This document shows positions 20,901-33,570 of a stretch of 64,000 nt of DNA, piece by piece (within the stretch, counting starts at the first letter, position 1; each line of letters starts with the position of its first letter). Under the pieces are notes generated by a model. That model made no database searches. It saw only the letters and a program-made list of their open reading frames with translations, and was not told where the DNA came from. The position numbers and the translations under genes are program-made. The stretch spans positions 13,203,051 to 13,267,050 of the forward strand of contig OX465107.1 in NCBI GenBank assembly GCA_949987565.1, written 5' to 3'. Origin of the DNA: Luidia sarsii. Lineage: Eukaryota; Echinodermata; Asteroidea; Paxillosida; Luidiidae.

Positions 20901-22569
20901 CAATCTCCTCCTCCCGGACCTATAGTGCCTATTTTACCGAGGCCGTTGACTCTCTGCCTTACAGGAGTCGATCTGGGCGGGGAGAGCGCGTTACGCGGTT
21001 GCCGGCCTGCCTCGCCAAGCACGTCAAACAATTGGGTCAGGCGACTTTCAGAGCGATGTTGTTGAAGGTGCGCTGTTTTTATGGGGTTTTTTTGTAATCG
21101 TTTTGAGTCGCATTGCAGGAATATGTTTTGTCCACACTTTTTTCCAAGGGTGTGCACATTGGCCAGACAATTTAATAATGTTGAAGGGTCAAGGGGGTCA
21201 TGGAATTCGGGCTCGCCATCTTAATGATGACTTCGGGAGGGGAAGAGACCGAGTCTAAAAATAATGCTGATGTCGGGGTTTTTTCTGCCTCGTCATGTAA
21301 CCGTGGTAATGACCCGTGAGAGGAACGGAGTGGACCTTGTTTAGAGTTTGCCCCCCAAATGATACGGACAATTCCTCTAACTTTCCGGTTAAACGACCTC
21401 TCACCTCTTGGACTAAAGTCACAACTTAAATCTATACCAATTACAGACAATTACAGAGTTCACAGGTTTTCGTAGCAGCAACGTCTTCATCGGAATACAA
21501 TCCGAATGCTTTTGCACTCTTTCGAACTGATAAGTCTTGTGCTTGCTGGACTCCATTAACGCGTGTATCTATCAGTGGGACCAGTTATGTTTACATCCGC
21601 TGTTTGAAGGGGAGTAATCGTCAAATCTGCCGATGAAGCTTGGTAAAGGGCTTACCGTGCATGAAAAGACGTGATACTTTAACATTGCTCACAAATCTCT
21701 TCAGATTGTGTCGAAATATTAGAGAGGTTTCGCAAGCGAACGAATAAGGACTGTTAGTGCAACGGATACGTCATCGATGATGACGTCATACGCTACTTAC
21801 CATTCGCTAAACGCGCGGACGACGCGATTATCTCGCTCGCTGCACGTATTAAGGAAGACACGCGTAGGAAAATGAGAATTTCTAGTCAATCTTGTTTGCT
21901 TTTTGTTCCAATGGATGGTGTTGTCCAGAAATGAGTAATCGCTGAATATGCACGGGTTATTTCTGCATATGAGTTTCAAAGACTTTGAAATCCGAAAAGA
22001 TTAGTCCCAATGTTGTATACCAAAACGTGAATGCATGGTGTCGGAAATAGACTTCATTTTCGACTTATTTCACACAGCGTTGGGTTTGCGAACAGCGCCA
22101 CCAATACGCAGAGATTGCATAACGGCGGTACGGACACTAACGGATGCGGATAGCTAAACGTATGCGGACGCGTATCCGTTCGCGTGCGAAGCCTCTCTAT
22201 CACTGTAAGCACCCAGCGAAATTGATCCCAGTTGCCTGTCTTATTTGATAAAAAAAAATCTTGCACGTGTCGAAAATTGAGGTATTTTGCAAGGACCGCT
22301 TGCATGGGGTACACCTTTAGAACGAACTTTCCGTGGTGCCCGATTGAATGCTGCGTTCAAAGACAATACGGTTGGTACCCGCGCTCTAATCTTCCGTCAG
22401 GCCTGGGGCGGGTATAGGCAAATCGGAGTTCATTTCATAAAAGAATGCCACCTTTTTACCTTGATTCTGTTCCTGTGCGGTTCTTTATACAATATTGGTT
22501 GAACCAAGCTTTCTGATCTGGCCACTTTCAAAGTAGCTTTGTGTTCAAAGGAAAGGTCTCCCACCATTT
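20901..22569. other. 1.7-kb unique stretch with CRE-like sites
   Basis: The longest ordinary stretch in the left third. It contains two CRE-like elements (TACGTCAT at about 21768 and TGACGTCA at 21781-21788) in an imperfect palindrome, followed by CpG-dense sequence to about 21860. There is a YY1-like word (GCCATCTTAA) near 21216. No exon is identified. Confidence 0.5.
21768..21789. promoter_or_regulatory. Paired CRE-like elements
   Basis: ACGTCATCGATGATGACGT is a near-palindrome containing a full CRE (TGACGTCA) and a variant. It sits just upstream of a CpG-rich patch. Confidence 0.3.
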
Positions 22570-22616
22570 AGAGTGCCTGACGTTTCTATCCTAGCAGGAC
22601 CTTTCAAACAGGTAGA
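22570..22616. repeat. Family B half copy
   Basis: GAGTGCCTGACGTTTCTATC followed by CTAGCAGGACCTTTC. Only the left arm is present. Confidence 0.7.
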
Positions 22617-23555
22617 TTTCTTTTTGAAGGGAGGTTACTCTCCTCGCAATTCACTGCTCGCTATAAAGGGCGCCTCCGTTGACAGATGTCGGTTATTCAA
22701 TTGTGAAACAATTCGTTCATCTACTCCCTCTGGTCGTAATTTCATAAGCGCTGATTTCCAAATGACCTCTGAGTGTCCCTTCTCCGCGCGAGAAGAGCCA
22801 GAGAAAAAAAAAGACCGAGATAGACAGAGAGAGAGAGAGAGAGGGAGAGAGAGAGAGAGAGAGGGAGGGAGAAGTTAAAAAGTGAAAAAAGTGTGCCGAT
22901 GCCTGATTAGTTAATAAAACGTCGATGGGAGGGTATGTATGTTTGAACCCTGCCACCGCCTGGTCAGTAATGTGTAACACCTGGCCGCCTCGTATCTCTG
23001 TCAGGACCGTTTTGGCGCGCAAATGTCACAAACAACTCGCCGGGTTTGTCACCCGGCGAGAATTGTCGAATTCCCCGCCGGTCCGAAACGGTCTATAGGG
23101 CCCCCACGCACTTTAGCGCCGTCCTGTTTCCCACAGGATGAAGGGAGACAGAGAGAGAGTGAAAGAGAGAGAGAGTGATATTACATCCCCTCTCCTCTCG
23201 TGAAAATAAAAAAAATATTATTAGAGAGAGATGGAGAGGGGGCAGGGGGCGCCTTGGACCGTATTGTCGGAAGCTGTCGGCCAGTTAACCGGCGGACGGG
23301 CGCTAGTAAGGAGGCCGCTTCGTGCCATGGCGAACAGGCAGCCTATAGTTGGCCTATCGTTGGCCCTCGATCCAGCGGGTCTATCCACCCTATCGTTGGC
23401 CTGTGTTCATTTTGCTCTCAACGTACTTGGATGAAATGTTTAATCCTTTAATCTAGAAAAGGGCTAGGGTGACGGAAGGTGTCGGCGAGTTAGTCGACGG
23501 ACGAATTTTCCTCTAGCTTTGGACGAAATTCGTAACCACACCTGTACTCCACATT
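22617..23555. other. Unique stretch with short purine tracts and a hairpin
   Basis: GA-rich runs at about 22797-22874 and 23140-23178, and a 10-bp perfect stem at 23036-23060. No gene recognised. Confidence 0.5.
23036..23060. other. GC-rich perfect hairpin
   Basis: CTCGCCGGGT, five-base loop, ACCCGGCGAG. There is no T-run after it, and nothing known about animal RNA genes is matched. Confidence 0.5.
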
Positions 23556-23990
23556 CTATGTCTCTCACTGTCTATCTCTGTCTATCTCTGTATATCTCTA
23601 TATACCTCGCTGCCTCCCCCTTCCTCCCTCTGTCTCTCTCTGTATATCTCTGTTTCTCGGTCTATGTCTCACTCTCTGTCTATATTGCTGTCTCTTTAGT
23701 TTCTCTCTCTCTGTTTCTCTCTGTCTCCCTCTGTCTCACTCTGTCTCTCTCTCTGTCTCTCTCTGTCTCTCTCTGTCCCTCTCTCTCTCTCTCTCTCTCT
23801 GTTTCTCTGCCTCTCTCCCTCAGTGTCTTTCTCGCTGTCTCTCTCTGACTCTCTGTCTCTCTATGTCTATCTCTGTCTATCTTTTTTCTCTTTCAATTTC
23901 TTTGTCTGCCTCTCTCTATCTGTCTGCCTCTTTCTGTTTCTGTTCCTCGCTCTCTCTCTCTCAATCTCTCTCTATGTCTTTGTCACTCGT
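23556..23990. repeat. CT/TGTC-rich polypyrimidine tract
   Basis: TCTCTG and TCTATC steps without a fixed period. Confidence 0.95.
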
Positions 23991-24305
23991 CGGTATAGTT
24001 TTAAACCGTCTCTTACTTTTCACCTCCGCTGTTTATATTAAGTGATTCAAGATTCCGCGTCTGGGTGATAAATGGGAATCGAATGTTGAGAACGTGGGTT
24101 TTGGGTTTAGGGAGAGAAGGTTGCAGGAAGAGCGGGAAGGGGAATGGGGGAGGGGTTGGGGCTTTGAGGTTATACACAGTGCAACCCTGTCATTGTTCAA
24201 CGGGCGGAAATAGCGTCTCTCATGCTGGCGCGCCCCTTGCCAACAAAACGGCCGGCGACGGGGCCGGGGCAGCGCGTATCAGGGCGCTGCGGCCAGTGTC
24301 CCGGC
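23991..24305. other. Short unique GC-rich stretch
   Basis: Nothing recognised. Confidence 0.5.
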
Positions 24306-24868
24306 CAAGTTACCAGGCTCAATTGGGTTGCCCTCTCCTCTCTCTCTCTACCTCGCTCTCTCTCCCTTCCTCCCTCCCTCCCTCCCTCCCTCTCAACCAA
24401 TCTATGTTTCTCTATGCTACCAGGCTCAATTGGGTTGCCCCCTCCTCTCTCTCTACCTCGCTCTCTCTCTCTCCCTCCCTTCCTCCCTCTCCCTCTCTCG
24501 CCCTCTCTCCTCTCTCTCTCCCTCTCTCTCCCTCTCTATATCTCTGCCTCTCTCACCCCCTCTATCTCCCTCTCTCTCCCTCACTCGTTCTGTCTCTCTA
24601 TCTATCTATCTCTCGCTCTCTCCCCTCCCCTTCCTCCCTCTCTGTTTTCCACTCTCCCCCTCTCTCTCTCCCCTCTCTCTCTACCCCTCTCTCCCTCCCT
24701 CTCTCTCTCTCTCTCCCTCACTCTCTCTGTCTCTCTATCTCTCTCGCTCCCTCTCTCTCCCTCACTCTCTCTGTATCTCTATCTCTCTCGGTATCTCCCC
24801 CTCCCTCCCTCCCTCTCTGTCCCCCCTCTCCCCCTCTCCCTGTCCCTCTCTGTCTCTTTCCCCTCTGA
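24306..24868. repeat. Polypyrimidine tract with a 108-bp direct duplication
   Basis: TACCAGGCTCAATTGGGTTG occurs at about 24310 and again at about 24418, each followed by the same CT-rich sequence, so the unit was duplicated. The rest is CT/CCCT-rich. Confidence 0.9.
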
Positions 24869-25390
24869 TCGACCACCTTCACCACCACCGACCAGGCCAG
24901 ACGGGTCACAGGCCCTGTCTTGTTTTGACTGTCCAGCGGACGTCCAGCCGGCCGATCGGCAGACATCGACCGGGACCCAGACGCCTGTTTCACGGGGTGG
25001 ACCAGAGGTCACTAACACCGAGCATCTTTTTTTCTTTTCTTTCTCGCTCGCCAACCGCTCTATGCGTCTGTAATGATTACCGGTACGCACTGGACGCGGC
25101 CCCGCCTTCCTCCCCACCTCCCACTCATCCTACCTCCACGACAGGCAATCCCATTGTAACTGAGCACCAAGCGGTCACGCGACATCCGGATCGATGGCCG
25201 GCCTTGCTATTAGGGTAATAGCGCAGTTTGTCTCGTCCGCACTTTTTTTTTCTTCTCTCTTTCAACCCCGCTGCCGTGCGGAGCCGCAGCCGCCTCTCTC
25301 ACCCACCTTCTGCACCGCCCAGCACTCCGCACCCGGCTCCGGTCGATCCAGCGGGTCTGTCTGCTTCCAACCCCTCCTCTCTCTGATCTC
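24869..25390. other. Unique stretch, nothing recognised
   Basis: GC-rich, with GACCAGGCCAGACGGG-type sequence; no exon assigned. Confidence 0.5.
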
Positions 25391-26015
25391 CTCGCCTCGG
25401 CCGAGAGAGAGAGAGAGCTTGGGAGAAAGAGAGAAGGGGGAGAGGGAGATGGTAAGGGGAGGGAGGGGAGGATGAGGGAGGGAGGGAGGGATGAGGGAGG
25501 ACGAGGGAGAGAGATGGGGAGAGAAAGCGGAGGGGAGAGGGAGAACGAGAGTGGAGTAGGGAGAATGGGAGAGGGGGAAGGGGAGGGGAGGAGGAAGAGG
25601 GGAGACGAAGGGGGAAAGAAAGAGAGAAAGAGAGAGATGGAGGGATGGTGATGGATATAGAGATGGTTACAAAGAGGGAGAGGGGGGAGAGGGAGAGGTG
25701 GAAAGAGAGTGGAGGGGAGAGGGGGAGAAAGAAAGAAAGAGAGAAAGAAAGAGAGAGATGGAGAGATAGAGAGATGGTGAGGGAGATGGAGGTGGTTACA
25801 GAGAGGGAGAGTGAGGGTAGAGGGAGAGGTGGAAAGAGAGTGGAAGGGGAAGAAAGAAAGAAAGAAAGAAAGAGAGAGATGGAGAGGGAGGGTGAGGGAG
25901 AGAGTGGTCGGTATAGAGAGGGGGGAGCGGAGATGGAGAGAAGGAGAGAGAGAGAGGGTGAGGGAGAAGAGGTGGTTACAGAGAGAGAAAGGGAGGGGAG
26001 AGGAGAGAGAAAAAA
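25391..26015. repeat. Polypurine tract with duplicated blocks
   Basis: GA/GGGA-rich. Words such as GATGGTGATGG, GTGGTTACAGAGAG and GGAAAGAGAGTGGA recur at roughly 110-180 bp, showing block duplication. Confidence 0.95.
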
Positions 26016-27560
26016 TGGTTCGATTGACGCGGGAAACCCCACATGTTCCGATATCGACAACTGAGAAAAGATGCCTTTCTACTGGCCGCCGAGCTAATAC
26101 CGTCATCGCCGCTCAACCTTCCCCCTTCCTTCGTCTGCGATGGTAATTAGCGAGCGGTTCAATGGACGGGGGAAACTCCGGTCGATTCACTGGCCAGATG
26201 TACGGAGGCCCTTCAGTGACACGTCAGACGAAGCAAAGAAGAAAACAGTCCCGTCAATAGACCGACTGAGCGATGTCGTCACGTGACGTATAGTGGGTAT
26301 TCCGGTATTAATGTCTCGGGTACAAACTCCGGAATGTCCTTCGCAGATTTCGAGAAAGGAAAGCCTCGATCGAACAAACTAAAGTGCAACAATCATCGTG
26401 TACTTTACAACAGCGGTACCTTGACTTGGGGGCCGCCTTGTCTGGCAATCGTTTGATACACACTATAATCACCGCCCTGACCTATAGGGCGCAATCGGTC
26501 CATTGAGTTGCAACCGTTAGCGTAACTGTGTTTGATAACTGATGTTCATGCTATGAGTAATCTGACAGTATAGGGCGCCCCCGAACTTCATCGGCACATA
26601 ATCCCCGCATCACAGCATTGATGTACTTGCACGGTTTTTCTTGGTTGAACAGTTTCAACTCGTCACCTTAGAGGTCATCTTATTAATCAGCATGTAACAA
26701 TCTTTCTGAATTTGTGTCCGAAGAACAACGAAGGGAGATAGACAGATGAAAGAGAAGAAAACCTTTAATTTAAATTTCTATGCTTTTTGGGGTTTACAAA
26801 TCAGTGTAACATTTGTTTGAGGTCTTCAGATTAGCTTACCCAAGAAAAAAACGCCCCGCTTGCTGGCAACGACGTGACGGTCTTATCTTTGGCGTAAGGG
26901 GAAGCACAAAAACACGTTCATACCTATGGCAAATCATCTCCATGTAACGCCTGTATCCAACTTATAATCCCGTCACTTCCGATGTACATGTAGTTGCCAA
27001 GTCCGCCATTTTGCCCAGATTGGTAAGGGTTGATCCCTTGACCTTAGTAACGTCCTGGTAGCCGCAGCTTTTTACATCCATGCAATGTGTAGTCTGCCGC
27101 AAGCCCGCGAAGTAAGCATTTGCTTCTCAAGGGAGGTCTGCGAAATGTTACACTGTGCCGTGTGAAAGGTTGGAAAAGCGTTGAGCGTGAAATTGCAAAG
27201 TTAATAACCCCCCCCCCCCTTGGAAATTCTCTCTCAAGCCTTTTTTCAGCGTCGTCTGAAAAAGGGCTTTAGGGATCACCGTGTAGAGGGACATTATTTT
27301 TTGTTCGTATGATACGTCCACTCCGGGGCTCCGTAGCACACGGGCGAATGACCAGATTTTTGCTGCAGCCGCACAGGCTCCGAAGGTCGCACACACGGCC
27401 GAAGAGTTATTGCCGGTCGGTATGGCTTTGCCACGCTGTCCGGCGTGACATCTGCTCGGAATGGGGACTGGACGGGGATAGCTGGCCGGGGTGAATGTTC
27501 GAGGTGCTTGAAGGGGCAATCCGACCGCCCAACGTCCCTGCCATCCGTCTGTCCCGGCTC
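26016..27560. other. 1.5-kb unique stretch with an E-box palindrome and a YY1-like site
   Basis: Ordinary base composition. A 12-bp E-box palindrome lies at 26277-26288 and GTCCGCCATTTTGCCC (YY1-like on the minus strand) at about 27000-27015. Open frames near 27.2-27.56 kb enter the minisatellite and are not called. Confidence 0.5.
26277..26288. promoter_or_regulatory. Palindromic E-box CGTCACGTGACG
   Basis: Perfect 12-bp palindrome containing GTCACGTGAC, the consensus bound by USF/MITF/TFEB-type bHLH-zip factors (established for animals). No TSS is identified nearby. Confidence 0.4.
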
Positions 27561-30500
27561 GCGGACACAATGGGCCGGACATACTTGGGTCTGTGGACAC
27601 AATGTACCGGACATTATTGGGCCTGGGGACACAATGTACCGGACATTATTGGGCCTGTGGACACAATGGGCCAGACATATTGGGCCTGTGGACACAATGT
27701 ACCGGACATATTGGGCCTGTGGACACAATGTACCGGACATATTGGGCCTGTGGCCACAATGTACCGGACATATTGGGCCTGTGGACACAATGGGCTGGAC
27801 ATATTGGGCATGTGGACACAATGGGCCGGACATATTGGGCCTGTGGACACAATGTACTGGACATATTGGGCCTGTGGACACAATGGGCTGGACATATTGG
27901 GCCTGCGGACACAATGGGCTGGACATATTGGGCCTGTGGCCACAATGTACCGGACATATTGGGCCTGTGGACACAATGGGCTGGACATATTGAGCCTGTG
28001 GACACAATGGGCCGGACATATTGGGCCTGTGGACACAATGGGCCGGACATATTGGGCCTGCGGACACAATGGGCCGGACATACATGGGCCTGTGGACACA
28101 ATGGGCCAGACATTATTGGGCCTGTGGACACAATGGGCTGGACATATTGGGCCTGTGGCCACAATGTACCGGACATATTGGGCCTGTGGACACAATGGGC
28201 TGGACATATTGAGCCTGTGGACACAATGGGCCGGACATATTGGGCCTGTGGACACAATGGGCCGGACATATTGGGCCTGCGGACACAATGGGCCGGACAT
28301 ACTTGGGCCTGTGGACACAATGGGCCAGACATTATTGGGCCTGTGGACACAATGGGCTGGACATATTGGGCCTGTGGACACAATGGGCCGGACATATTGG
28401 GCCTGTGGACACAATGGGCTGGACATATTGGGCCTGTGGACACAATGGGCCAGACATATTGGGCCTGTGGACACAATGGGCCGGACATATTGGGCCTGTG
28501 GACACAATGGGCTGGACATATTGGGCTTGTGGACACAATGGGCCGGACATATTGGGCCGCGCCTGTGGACACAATGGGCCAGACATATTGGGCCTGTGGA
28601 CACAATGGGCCGGACATATTGGGCCTGCGGACACAATGGGCCGGACATATTGGGCCTGTGGACACAATGGGCAGGACATATTGGGCCTGTGGACACAATG
28701 GGCCGGACATATTGGGCCTGTGGACACAATGGGCCGGACATATTGGGCCTGCGGACACAATGGGCCGGACATATTGAGCCTGCGGACACAATGGGCCGGA
28801 CATATTGGGCCTGTGGACACAATGGGCCGGACATACTTGGGCCTGTGGACACAATGGGCCGGACATATTGGGCCTGCGGACACAATGGGCCGGACATATT
28901 GGGCCTGTGGACACAATGGGCCGAACATACTTGGGCCTGTGGACACAATGGGCCAGACATATTGGGCCTGTGGACACAATGGGCCGGACATACTTGGGCC
29001 TGTGGACACAATGGGCCGGACATATCGGGCCTGTGGACACAATGGGCCGGACATACTTGGGCCTGTGGACACAATGGGGCAGACATACTTGGGCCTGTGG
29101 ACACAAAGGACCGGACATTATTGGGCCTGTGGACACAATGGGCCGGATACATTGGGCCTGTGGACACAATGGGCCGGACATATTGGGCCTGTGGACACAA
29201 TGGGCTGGACATATTGGGCCTGTAGACACAATGGGCTGGACATATTGGGCCTGCGGACACAATGGGCCGGACATATTGGGCCTGTGGACACAATGGGCCG
29301 GACATACTTGGGCCTGTGGACACAATGGGCCAGACATATTGGGCCTGTAGACACAATGGGCCGGACATACTTGGGCCTGTGGACACAATGGGCCGGACAT
29401 ATTGGGCCTGTGGACACAATGGGCCGGACATACTTGGGCCTGTGGACACAAAGGGCCGGACATTATTGGGCCTTTGGACACAATGGGCCAGATACATTGG
29501 GCCTGTGGACACAATGGGCCGGACATATTGGGCCTGTGGACACAAAGGGCCGGACATACTTGGGCCTGTGGACACAATGGGCCGGACATATTGGGCCTGT
29601 GGACACAATGGGCCAGACATATTGGGCCTGTGGACACAATGGGCCGGACATACTTGGGGCTGTGGACACAATGGGCCGGACATATTGGGCCTGTGGACAC
29701 AATGGGCCGGACATACTTGGGTCTGTGGACACAATGGGCCGGACATATTGGGCCTGTGGACACAATGGGCCGGACATAATTATTGGGCCTTTGGACACAA
29801 TGGGCCGGACATATAGGGCCTGTGGACACAATGGGCCGGACATATTGGGCCTGTGGACACAATGGGCCGGACATTATTAGGCCTGTGGACACAATGTACC
29901 GGACATATTGGGCCTGTGGACACAATGGGCCGGACATATTGGGCCTGTGGACACAATGGGCCGGACATATTGGGCCTGTGGACACAATGGGCCGGACATA
30001 TAGGGCCTGTGGACACAATGGGCCGGACATATAGGGCCTGTGGACACAATGGGCCGGACATATTGGGCCTGTGGACACAATGGGCCGGACATTATTGGGC
30101 CTGTAGACACAATGTACCGGACATATAGGGCCTGTGGACACAATGGGCCGGACATATTGGGCCTGTGGACACAATGGGCCGGACATTATTGGGCCTGTGG
30201 ACACAATGTGGCGGACATATTGGGCCTGTGGACACAATGGGCGGCTGGACATATTGGGCCTGTGGACACAATGGGCCGGACATTTTGGGCCTGTGGACAC
30301 AATGGGCCGGACATATTGGGCCTGTGGACACAATGGGCCGGACATTATTGGGCCTGTGGACACAATGGGCCGGACATTATTGGGCCTGTGGACACAATGT
30401 ACCGGACATATTGGGCCTGTGGACACAATGGGCCGGACATAATTATTGGTCCTGTGGACACAATGGGCCGGACATATTGGGCCTGTGGACACAATGGGCC

Positions 30501-31170
30501 AGACATTATTGGCCCTGTAGACACAATGGGCTGGACATATTGGGCCTGCAGACACAATGTACCGGACATTATTGGGCCTGTGGACACAATGGGCCGGACA
30601 TTATTGAGCCTGCGGACACAATGGGCCGGACATATTGGGCCTGTGGACACAATGGGCCGGATATATTGGGCCTGTGGACACAATGGGCCGGACATATTGG
30701 GCCTGTGGACACAATGGGCCGGACATATTGGGCCTGTGGACACAATGGGCCGGACATATTGGGCCTGTGGACACAATGGGCCGGACATATTGGGCCTGTG
30801 GACACAATGGGCCGGACATATTGGGCCTGTGGACACAATGGGCCGGACATTATCGGGCCTGCGCCTGTAGACACAATGGGCCGGACATATTGGGCCTGTG
30901 GACACAATGGGCCGGACATATTGGGCCTGTGGACACAATGGGCCGGACATATTGGGCCTGTAGACACAATGGGCCGGACATATTGAGCCTGTGGACACAA
31001 TGGGCCGGACATATTGGGCCTGTGGACACAATGGGCCGGACATATTGGGCCTGTGGACACAATGGGCCGGACATTAGGGCCTGTGGGCACAATGGGCCGG
31101 ACATATTGGGCCTTTGGACACAATGGGCCGGACATTATTGGGCCTGCGGACACACTTGGCTGAACATAAT
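27561..31170. repeat. 3.6-kb minisatellite, 31-bp unit
   Basis: About 115 tandem copies of a unit TGGGCCTGTGGACACAATGG + GCCGGACATAT, with 32- and 33-bp variants (ACTTGGGCC, ATTATTGGGCC). Units with TGTACCGGAC cluster at the left end. A seven-unit block recurs about 219 bp apart (about 27991 and 28210), showing higher-order structure. Each unit can fold (GGCC, TGTG-GA-CACA, GGCC). The unit lacks stops, and 31 is not a multiple of 3, so frames of up to 969 codons are open on both strands. They encode a 31-residue repeat and are treated as artefacts. Confidence 0.98.
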
Positions 31171-31528
31171 AATTATTGTCTCTCCGACAGTATCTCTGCC
31201 TCCCTGTCTCTATCTCTCTGTCTCCCTATGCCTCTCTTTGTCTCTCTATGCCTCTTTATGTCTCTCTGTCTCTCTACACTGTATCGCTTTTTCTCTCGTA
31301 TATATATACAGGTATGTATCTTTCTGTCTCTCTCTGTATCTATGTCTCTCTCCGTCTTTCTCCCTCTCCCTCTCCCTCTCCCTCCCCTCTCCCTCCTCTC
31401 TCTCCTCTCTCTCTCTCTCCCTCTCTCTCTTCCTCCCTGCCCCTCTCTCTCTCTCCCCCCCTTCTCTCTCTCTCTCCACCCGTCTCTCTCTCTCGCTCTC
31501 TCTCTCTCCCCCTCTCTCCCCCCTCTCC
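31171..31528. repeat. Polypyrimidine tract ending in an assembly gap
   Basis: TCTCTG/TATG-type steps then CT/CCCT, running into Ns. Confidence 0.95.
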
Positions 31529-31728
31529 NNNNNNNNNNNNNNNNNNNNNNNNNNNNNNNNNNNNNNNNNNNNNNNNNNNNNNNNNNNNNNNNNNNNNNNN
31601 NNNNNNNNNNNNNNNNNNNNNNNNNNNNNNNNNNNNNNNNNNNNNNNNNNNNNNNNNNNNNNNNNNNNNNNNNNNNNNNNNNNNNNNNNNNNNNNNNNNN
31701 NNNNNNNNNNNNNNNNNNNNNNNNNNNN
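31529..31728. other. Assembly gap (200 N)
   Basis: Fixed-size gap between CT-rich sequence and unique GC-rich sequence. Confidence 1.
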
Positions 31729-32546
31729 CGGAGGTCTCTGCCCTCTGACCTCTTCGACTTCCTGGCGTCATTGGAGGTCTTTGGAATGGAGACGCCAGGC
31801 GGACCCTGACCGGCCGATTGCTATAGCGCGCTCGGGGAGGTGGGGCCGTGAAAACAGCAGCGTCCGAATTCGCGAGTGGAGATGGCTCGATACAAAGCCT
31901 GGGGCGACACTCGGCCGACCGTCTGCGCGCAAACTGACGCGTGATTGGGCGCGTTGTTTCCAGTCGTTTACCACTCCTCATGTCAAAAGTTCAACCCCCT
32001 CTCCCTTACTGATAGATCATCCCCTCTCTTCCTTATCTCTCTTCCAATCAAAAACGGCCTGGCGTTACCCGCATGAGGACTGCAATCACTTAAAGTGCAT
32101 GACTGGTCAGTGTTTGAACCGTTTATACCTTGGAGGCTCGTGTGCGCACGACTTCATTAACAGCGCCCTCTGCCGGCCATGCACGGGTCCAATGGGTTCG
32201 TCCTATAATAGAGAAAAGCCCACGACGCATCTGAACATGGACGCGGCTGGGAATCGGCATCACGACGCCTGCTTGCCTGCCTGCCTTGCCGTTTTAAATT
32301 CTCATCGGAAGACGGCTCATCGCCTCGAAAAGAAGAACAAGAGTTTAGGGCAGAGTTGTAGCTTTAAGTAGGGCGCCCTCATGAGTGAAGCCGCTTACAG
32401 ACGTGTGTTGTTGTTGTTATGTTTTTTCATTCATGTCTGACGATTAGAAGCGCTTATTTCCGCACGCCCATACCCAGCGCTTAAGCCCAAGGTTCCAGTA
32501 ATGAAAAATAAAATCATGAATTGCTTATCCCGGCCTCCATAGAAGC
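31729..32546. other. Unique stretch with a long non-repetitive open frame
   Basis: A + strand frame stays open for about 210 codons from the gap to a stop near 32371. It is Cys- and His-containing, with no recognised domain and no clear splice sites; it could be chance. It contains the CTCF-like word at 32159-32170. Confidence 0.35.
32159..32176 (-). promoter_or_regulatory. CTCF-like motif
   Basis: The minus strand reads CCGGCAGAGGGCGCTG, matching 11 of 12 positions of the bilaterian CTCF core CCASYAGRGGGC. It is the best of several AGAGGGCGC-type words in the window. Confidence 0.35.
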
Positions 32547-32616
32547 CCCCCCCCCCACACGCACACACACACCCCTACAGCCCTACACATACCCACACAC
32601 CCACACCCACACACAC
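32547..32616. repeat. (CA)n/(CCCACA)n microsatellite
   Basis: C-run, then CA and CCCACA steps. Confidence 0.9.
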
Positions 32617-33570
32617 ACAAATGCTCCACCAATGTATCTCAGGTGCCCTGGCGGAGATAATAAGACAGAAATTGCTGACGTCTAGGATCCGTTTCACGTG
32701 AAATGTGAGGAAACAGATTTGATATCTGGAACAAGCTGATGGGCCTTGGACTTTGGAGGGGAGCAACGAGACCGAGTTTCAACCTCGACCCCAATATCGT
32801 CTTGCTGTGCAGGCCTATGATAGGCCTATACCTGCCGCTAAGCTTGGCGTTTAGTTTCATTTGAGCACGGCATTTGGTAGCGTCCCACTCCCTCCCCCTC
32901 CTCCTCCTCCTCCTCCTCCTCCTCCTCCCTTCGTATCATGTTGACTTCCGATTGGTGAATAGAAAGCCAGGCGTGCTGCGTATTGGAATAAGGGACGGTG
33001 GCCCCTTGGAGCCACGCTGTCCCTACGATAGAAACAAATTATTTTCATTAGTTTTAGTGAGCTGGGATTCATGGGAGATCAGTGAGCTTTTTTTGCCACT
33101 GAATGGATAACTCAGGATAAATAATAACTAAATAAATATAAAAGCAGTTCCGTTGTGAACGATACACGATGCTATCCTTTGCACGTTTGATCGTCACAGA
33201 TGCCAATGTGCATGGTGATACAAATCACTGATGCATATGGGATCCTGTATTTTTTTTTTTATAAGGACCCGATTCTGGAATCCGTTCGCTGGTCCCAGCA
33301 ACCGGATTGCCGCCTGTTTGGGGATGAGCGTGAACCAGCGGGTGGCCCCAGGTCCGGATTCGGGCGAGGCGAGAAGCCAAAGCCCCCATACCCCCGTTCG
33401 GTGAGTTTATGTGTGGCGCGGCGCTGACGACACTATAGCCAATCGTCGGCACAGCACGAAGCCCACTGATTTATAGCGGGAGCGGGCAGGCTTCGTCATC
33501 GGGACTCGGCTCATCATTGGCGGGTGTTGAGAGGCGAACGGTCCCAGCCGTTTGTTGCTGCCGAAGGAGA
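32617..33570. other. Unique stretch with (CTC)n at about 32895-32930
   Basis: No gene recognised. T-run at 33249-33260. Confidence 0.5.

Noticed and set aside
23036..23060. Rho-independent terminator or miRNA precursor
   Set aside because: No T-tract follows, and the 10-bp stem is too short for a pre-miRNA; bacterial terminators are not expected here.
27646..30555. 969-codon minus-strand open frame (and several others of 240-710 codons here)
   Set aside because: Entirely inside the 31-bp tandem array, which is open in several frames on both strands; no signal, unique domain or splice context.
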